Notes under the pieces: generated by a model | Database searches by the model: none | What the model saw: only the letters and a program-made list of their open reading frames with translations | Told to the model about the DNA's origin: nothing | Part shown: positions 6,031 to 7,801 of the stretch, piece by piece | How the letters are laid out: every line of letters starts with the position of its first letter | How positions within the stretch are numbered: position 1 is the first letter of the stretch | Made by a program: the position numbers and the translations under genes | From: Hyphomonadaceae bacterium | GTDB lineage: Bacteria; Pseudomonadota; Alphaproteobacteria; Caulobacterales; Aquidulcibacteraceae | Assembly: GCA_003526465.1 (NCBI GenBank) | Contig: DPWD01000079.1 | Location: 1 to 7,801, forward strand | DNA: 7,801 nucleotides | Direction: 5' to 3'

Positions 6031-6519
6031 TCAACTTTGCCCGACCGGCGCCAGCGAAATCGGCGCCGCCGTGGTGCGTTTTGGCACGCGAATAACGATG
6101 CGCGACTGCACGTCCGACACAAGTCCCAACGCCAGCATCTTGTCGCGCAGGAAATCGTCGTAGGCGTGAATGTCACGGGTAATGACGCGCAGCATGTAAT
6201 CGACCGCGCCCGTCACGGTGGCGCAATCGACCACCTCCGGCCAATCGGCGACCGCCGCCTCGAATTTCTCGAGATTGTCGCGCGTCGGCAATTGCAGCTT
6301 CACCGATGCGATCACCTCGAACGTAAGCCCGAGTTTTTCGTGGTCGAGCAAGGTGACCTGCCGCAGGATGACGCCAATTTTTTTCAGCCGCTCGATGCGC
6401 CGCCAAGCTGGCGACGATGACAGCCCCACCTTCTCGGCGATGTCAGCGATGGAAAGGCTAGCGTCCTGCTGCAGAAGGTCGAGGATGCGGACGTCGATGG
6501 CGTCCAGCTCGTCGGTCAA
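6031..6519 (-). CDS. Lrp/AsnC-family transcriptional regulator
   Basis: The 162-aa regulator has an N-terminal winged helix-turn-helix (LDAIDVRILDLLQQDASLSI followed by ADIAEKVGLSSSPAWRRIERL, about residues 5-45). A short linker then leads to a C-terminal RAM/effector domain with KLGLTFEVIASVKL, TGAVDYMLRVITRD and KMLALGLVSDVQSR. Such proteins are octameric or dimeric regulators that respond to amino acids or related ligands. The start is taken as TTG 6517-6519, because GGAGGA (6524-6529, minus strand) lies 4 nt upstream, an ideal spacing; a TTG at 6529-6531 would lie on top of that site. The gene precedes paaR by 3 bp, so the two are almost surely one operon. Its target is not visible. A role in tuning paa genes or aromatic amino-acid use is only a guess from position. 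Confidence 0.85.
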   Translation of the reverse strand: MTDELDAIDVRILDLLQQDASLSIADIAEKVGLSSSPAWRRIERLKKIGVILRQVTLLDHEKLGLTFEVIASVKLQLPTRDNLEKFEAAVADWPEVVDCATVTGAVDYMLRVITRDIHAYDDFLRDKMLALGLVSDVQSRIVIRVPKRTTAAPISLAPVGQS

Positions 6520-6660
6520 GATTTCCTCCAATGGCTGGGTTCGAGGGATTTTCGTCCAATCTTGCGCGATCTAGGCGAGCTAGCAAGCGCCAACACGGTA
6601 GAGGCACGTAACAATCTTGCTTTGAGTCCAAGCCGGCCGGCCGCCGCGATCCCGGCGCGC

Positions 6661-6689
6661 TTGCTCGGGGGCCCCGCCGCCGCTATGTG
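6661..6689 (+). promoter_or_regulatory. Possible tRNA promoter
   Basis: TTGCTC (6661-6666) and TATGTG (6684-6689) are separated by 17 bp and lie 11 bp before the tRNA 5' end, with a GC-rich stretch (TCCCGCCC) at the expected discriminator. Each hexamer matches only 3 or 4 consensus positions, so this is a weak positional prediction. Confidence 0.35.
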
Positions 6690-6700
6690 TCCCGCCCTTC

Positions 6701-6777
6701 GGTGGCGTAGCTCATCTGGTTAGAGCGTGGGATTCATAACCCCAAGGTAGGTGGTTCAAGTCCACCCGCCACCACCA
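6701..6777 (+). tRNA. tRNA-Met (anticodon CAT), CCA encoded
   Basis: A complete 77-nt cloverleaf. The acceptor arms GGTGGCG and CGCCACC pair fully. The D-arm is GCTC/GAGC, with GG in the loop. The anticodon arm TGGGA-TTCATAA-CCCCA puts CAT at 6735-6737. The variable loop is AGGTA. The T-arm GGTGG-TTCAAGT-CCACC pairs fully. Discriminator A and CCA (6775-6777) are encoded. The top pair of the anticodon loop (31:39) is A-C rather than a Watson-Crick pair. The first acceptor pair is G-C, so this is not the usual bacterial initiator with its 1:72 mismatch. With a CAT anticodon, a lysidine-modified tRNA-Ile2 cannot be excluded by eye; elongator Met is preferred. Confidence 0.92.
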
Positions 6778-6826
6778 TGTTTCTATTGGCAATAATTGAG
6801 ATACCGCTGCGCTGTCCACAAGAAAA

Positions 6827-6846
6827 ACACCTAATAGACACCTAAT
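6827..6846 (+). repeat. 9-bp direct repeat downstream of the tRNA
   Basis: ACACCTAAT occurs at 6827-6835 and again at 6838-6846, an 11-bp period, in the AT-richer non-coding stretch 6778-6942 after the tRNA. This stretch of 165 bp holds no credible gene. A helical-turn-spaced tandem repeat beside a tRNA 3' end could be a protein-binding site, for example arm-type integrase sites, but no integrase is present in the window. Confidence 0.35.
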
Positions 6847-6889
6847 CGAACGATACGTGTTACCAGCCGCGCCACAACCAAAACCAATT

Positions 6890-6922
6890 GGGGGAGCGCG
6901 ATCAGGGGCGTTTCCCCCTTTT
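6890..6922 (+). terminator. Candidate rho-independent terminator between tRNA and HlyC-like gene
   Basis: Two alternative stems end in the same C-run followed by TTTT (6919-6922): AGGGG (6904-6908) with CCCCT (6915-6919), or the longer-range GGGGGA (6890-6895) with TCCCCC (6913-6918). It would end the tRNA transcript about 140 nt past the tRNA. The longer stem also reads on the minus strand, downstream of the HlyC-like gene, though with a poorer T-tract. Confidence 0.4.
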
Positions 6923-6942
6923 CGGCTACAGTTTCGGTGCCC

Positions 6943-7488
6943 TCACTGCACGTGCTGAGCGACGGTGACCTTATCGCGGCGACCTGATTTGGGATCGGTG
7001 CGGTGCAGGTGAAACACGGTGGTCTTGAACGGGCCTTGGATGAGATCGATCAGCATCGCTTCGGAGAGTTTGTTTTCCGGCGTTGCGAACGGCGAGATCA
7101 TTTCGACCAGCCAGACGCGCTCGCCGGACTTCCAATCCTCGGTCTTGAGTTTTTCGCCTTTTTCCAAACGCGCTTCAGCTTCCTCGGAGAGCTTGGCCCA
7201 GATGGCGACGCCGAGCGGCATTTGTTCGAGGCCTTCCTTGGTGAGGCCGAGTTTGGCGAAGGCGCTTGCGTCCATGTTCTCGCTGCCCGGCAAAGGACCG
7301 AAGCGAAACACCCGGAATTGTTCAAGCAGCACCGCCGGGAAGAACGACCATTCCATATCCTTGATCTTAAGCTCGCGGTGGATGGCCGATTGCGACAAGA
7401 GCCACACGATTTGACCCAAGGCTTCGGCCACCGTGCGCGGCACGCCGGGCGGGGGCGCTTTGGGCGCGCTTGTTTGGTCTGAGCTCAT
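6943..7488 (-). CDS. RTX toxin-activating lysine-acyltransferase-like protein (HlyC family)
   Basis: The 181-aa product aligns in pattern with HlyC-type acyltransferases, cytoplasmic enzymes that move a fatty acyl group from acyl-ACP to lysines of RTX protoxins. ALGQIVWLLSQSAIHREL (23-40) matches the HlyC N-terminal block with catalytic His (His23 in HlyC, His37 here). PLGVAIWAKLSEEAEARL (91-108) matches the central AxWAxLSxE segment. TEDWKSGERVWLVEMISPFA (116-135) matches the block with the second catalytic residue, Asp92 in HlyC and Asp118 here. Both catalytic residues are kept. A Pro/Ala-rich leader (1-17) and an insertion around 64-90 make it slightly longer than HlyC. The ATG at 7486-7488 has an AGGG a few bases upstream. 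No RTX toxin or type I exporter is in the window, so its substrate is unknown. A 9-bp gap suggests an operon with the upstream gene. Confidence 0.82.
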   Translation of the reverse strand: MSSDQTSAPKAPPPGVPRTVAEALGQIVWLLSQSAIHRELKIKDMEWSFFPAVLLEQFRVFRFGPLPGSENMDASAFAKLGLTKEGLEQMPLGVAIWAKLSEEAEARLEKGEKLKTEDWKSGERVWLVEMISPFATPENKLSEAMLIDLIQGPFKTTVFHLHRTDPKSGRRDKVTVAQHVQ

Positions 7489-7497
7489 ATCCCTGGC

Positions 7498-7801
7498 CTA
7501 GCGGATATCCGGCAGCGCGGTCAAAAGCTCGGCCACGCGCGGATCGAGCTTTCTACGCCCCAGGCCCAGATCGCTTGACGACCTGGCCTCGAATTGCGCC
7601 ATGGCGTCGATCATGCCGAGCAGCTTGCGGTCCATGACGCCCAGACCCGAATGCAGCGCGCTGCGCGAGGCGCCAGAAGCCGCCGCCGGTGCGCGGTTTT
7701 CCTCGCTGTCGTTGGCGGCGTTGAAATTGGCGAAGGCTGGTTGAGGCCCATCCTCTCCTCGCCCGCGCGCTGGGCGGGGCCTCTCGCCGTTGCGCCCGCG
7801 A
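7498..7801 (-). CDS. Unrecognised protein, C-terminal part only
   Basis: A minus-strand frame is open from the right edge of the window to TAG at 7498-7500, 100 codons with no stop; its start lies outside. The visible part begins with an Arg/Gly/Pro-rich, probably disordered stretch (7740-7801), then an Ala/Asn/Ser segment (FNAANDSEENRAPAA). It ends in a more ordered, likely helical tail: LGVMDRKLLGMIDAMAQFEA, then RKLDPRVAELLTALPDIR. No cysteine, signal peptide or membrane segment is seen in this part. It ends 9 bp before the HlyC-like gene, so the two are probably cotranscribed. I do not recognise a family. The length, GC-rich codon choice and position make real coding likely, but the function is unknown. 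Confidence 0.6.
   Translation of the reverse strand, partial: RGRNGERPRPARGRGEDGPQPAFANFNAANDSEENRAPAAASGASRSALHSGLGVMDRKLLGMIDAMAQFEARSSSDLGLGRRKLDPRVAELLTALPDIR

Noticed and set aside
5425..6420. Long plus-strand open frame (331 codons) opposite paaR and the Lrp-type gene
   Set aside because: Low-complexity translation rich in His/Arg/Gln with no motif; both genes on the opposite strand have clear helix-turn-helix domains and conserved N-termini.
6812..6820. DnaA-box-like CTGTCCACA after the tRNA
   Set aside because: Two mismatches to TTATCCACA and no cluster of further boxes, so it does not support a replication origin.
7003..7482. Plus-strand open frame opposite the HlyC-like gene
   Set aside because: Shadow frame; the minus-strand product shows catalytic-motif agreement with HlyC-type acyltransferases and the plus-strand product shows nothing.
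1..7801. CRISPR array, insertion sequence, or defence/toxin-antitoxin system
   Set aside because: No regularly spaced repeats, transposase, nuclease or small toxin-antitoxin gene pair was seen on either strand. The cluster is otherwise a standard phenylacetate operon.

Overview
The window is GC-rich with dense, GC-biased coding and looks like an alphaproteobacterial chromosome. The TetR-type PaaR regulator (rather than GntR-type PaaX), the Lrp/AsnC neighbour, the CCA-encoding tRNA and the orphan HlyC-like acyltransferase fit that reading, but the species cannot be named from the sequence. Most of the window (1-6519) is a phenylacetate catabolic cluster. The right end (6520-7801) is a tRNA followed by an unrelated two-gene minus-strand unit.

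Layout. On the minus strand, 1-347 is the N-terminal part of paaG (ring-epoxide isomerase / oxepin-CoA forming); it continues beyond the left edge. Across a 71-bp divergent spacer with a perfect inverted repeat, the plus strand carries paaI (hot-dog thioesterase), then paaA, paaB, paaC, paaD and paaE, then a SAM-dependent methyltransferase of unknown substrate. Tail to tail with this operon, on the minus strand, are paaR (TetR family) and an Lrp/AsnC-family regulator, transcribed lrp-type gene first. A tRNA with anticodon CAT (plus strand, 6701-6777) follows. Last come an RTX-toxin-activating-acyltransferase-like (HlyC family) gene and the C-terminal part of an unrecognised gene, both on the minus strand.

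How it works together. By established paa-pathway knowledge, PaaABC(D)E epoxidises phenylacetyl-CoA: PaaA holds the di-iron site, PaaC is its structural partner, PaaB is a small bridging subunit, PaaE is the NADPH/FAD/2Fe-2S reductase and PaaD is a maturation factor. PaaG isomerises the epoxide. PaaI salvages CoA from dead-end thioesters. A 12-bp palindrome of TetR-operator type lies directly on a well-formed promoter in front of paaA, which suggests that PaaR represses the operon and a CoA-thioester inducer relieves it. paaB/C, paaC/D and paaD/E overlap by 1-4 nt, consistent with translational coupling. paaA and paaB are instead separated by a 144-bp palindrome-rich spacer that looks like a dispersed repeat.

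The main points of interest are a PaaI lacking the usual catalytic Asp, the repeat-like insertion between paaA and paaB, a possible bidirectional promoter between paaG and paaI, the extra methyltransferase, and the orphan HlyC-like gene with its disordered partner. I do not see a convincing wholly new system. There is no CRISPR array, insertion sequence or rRNA.
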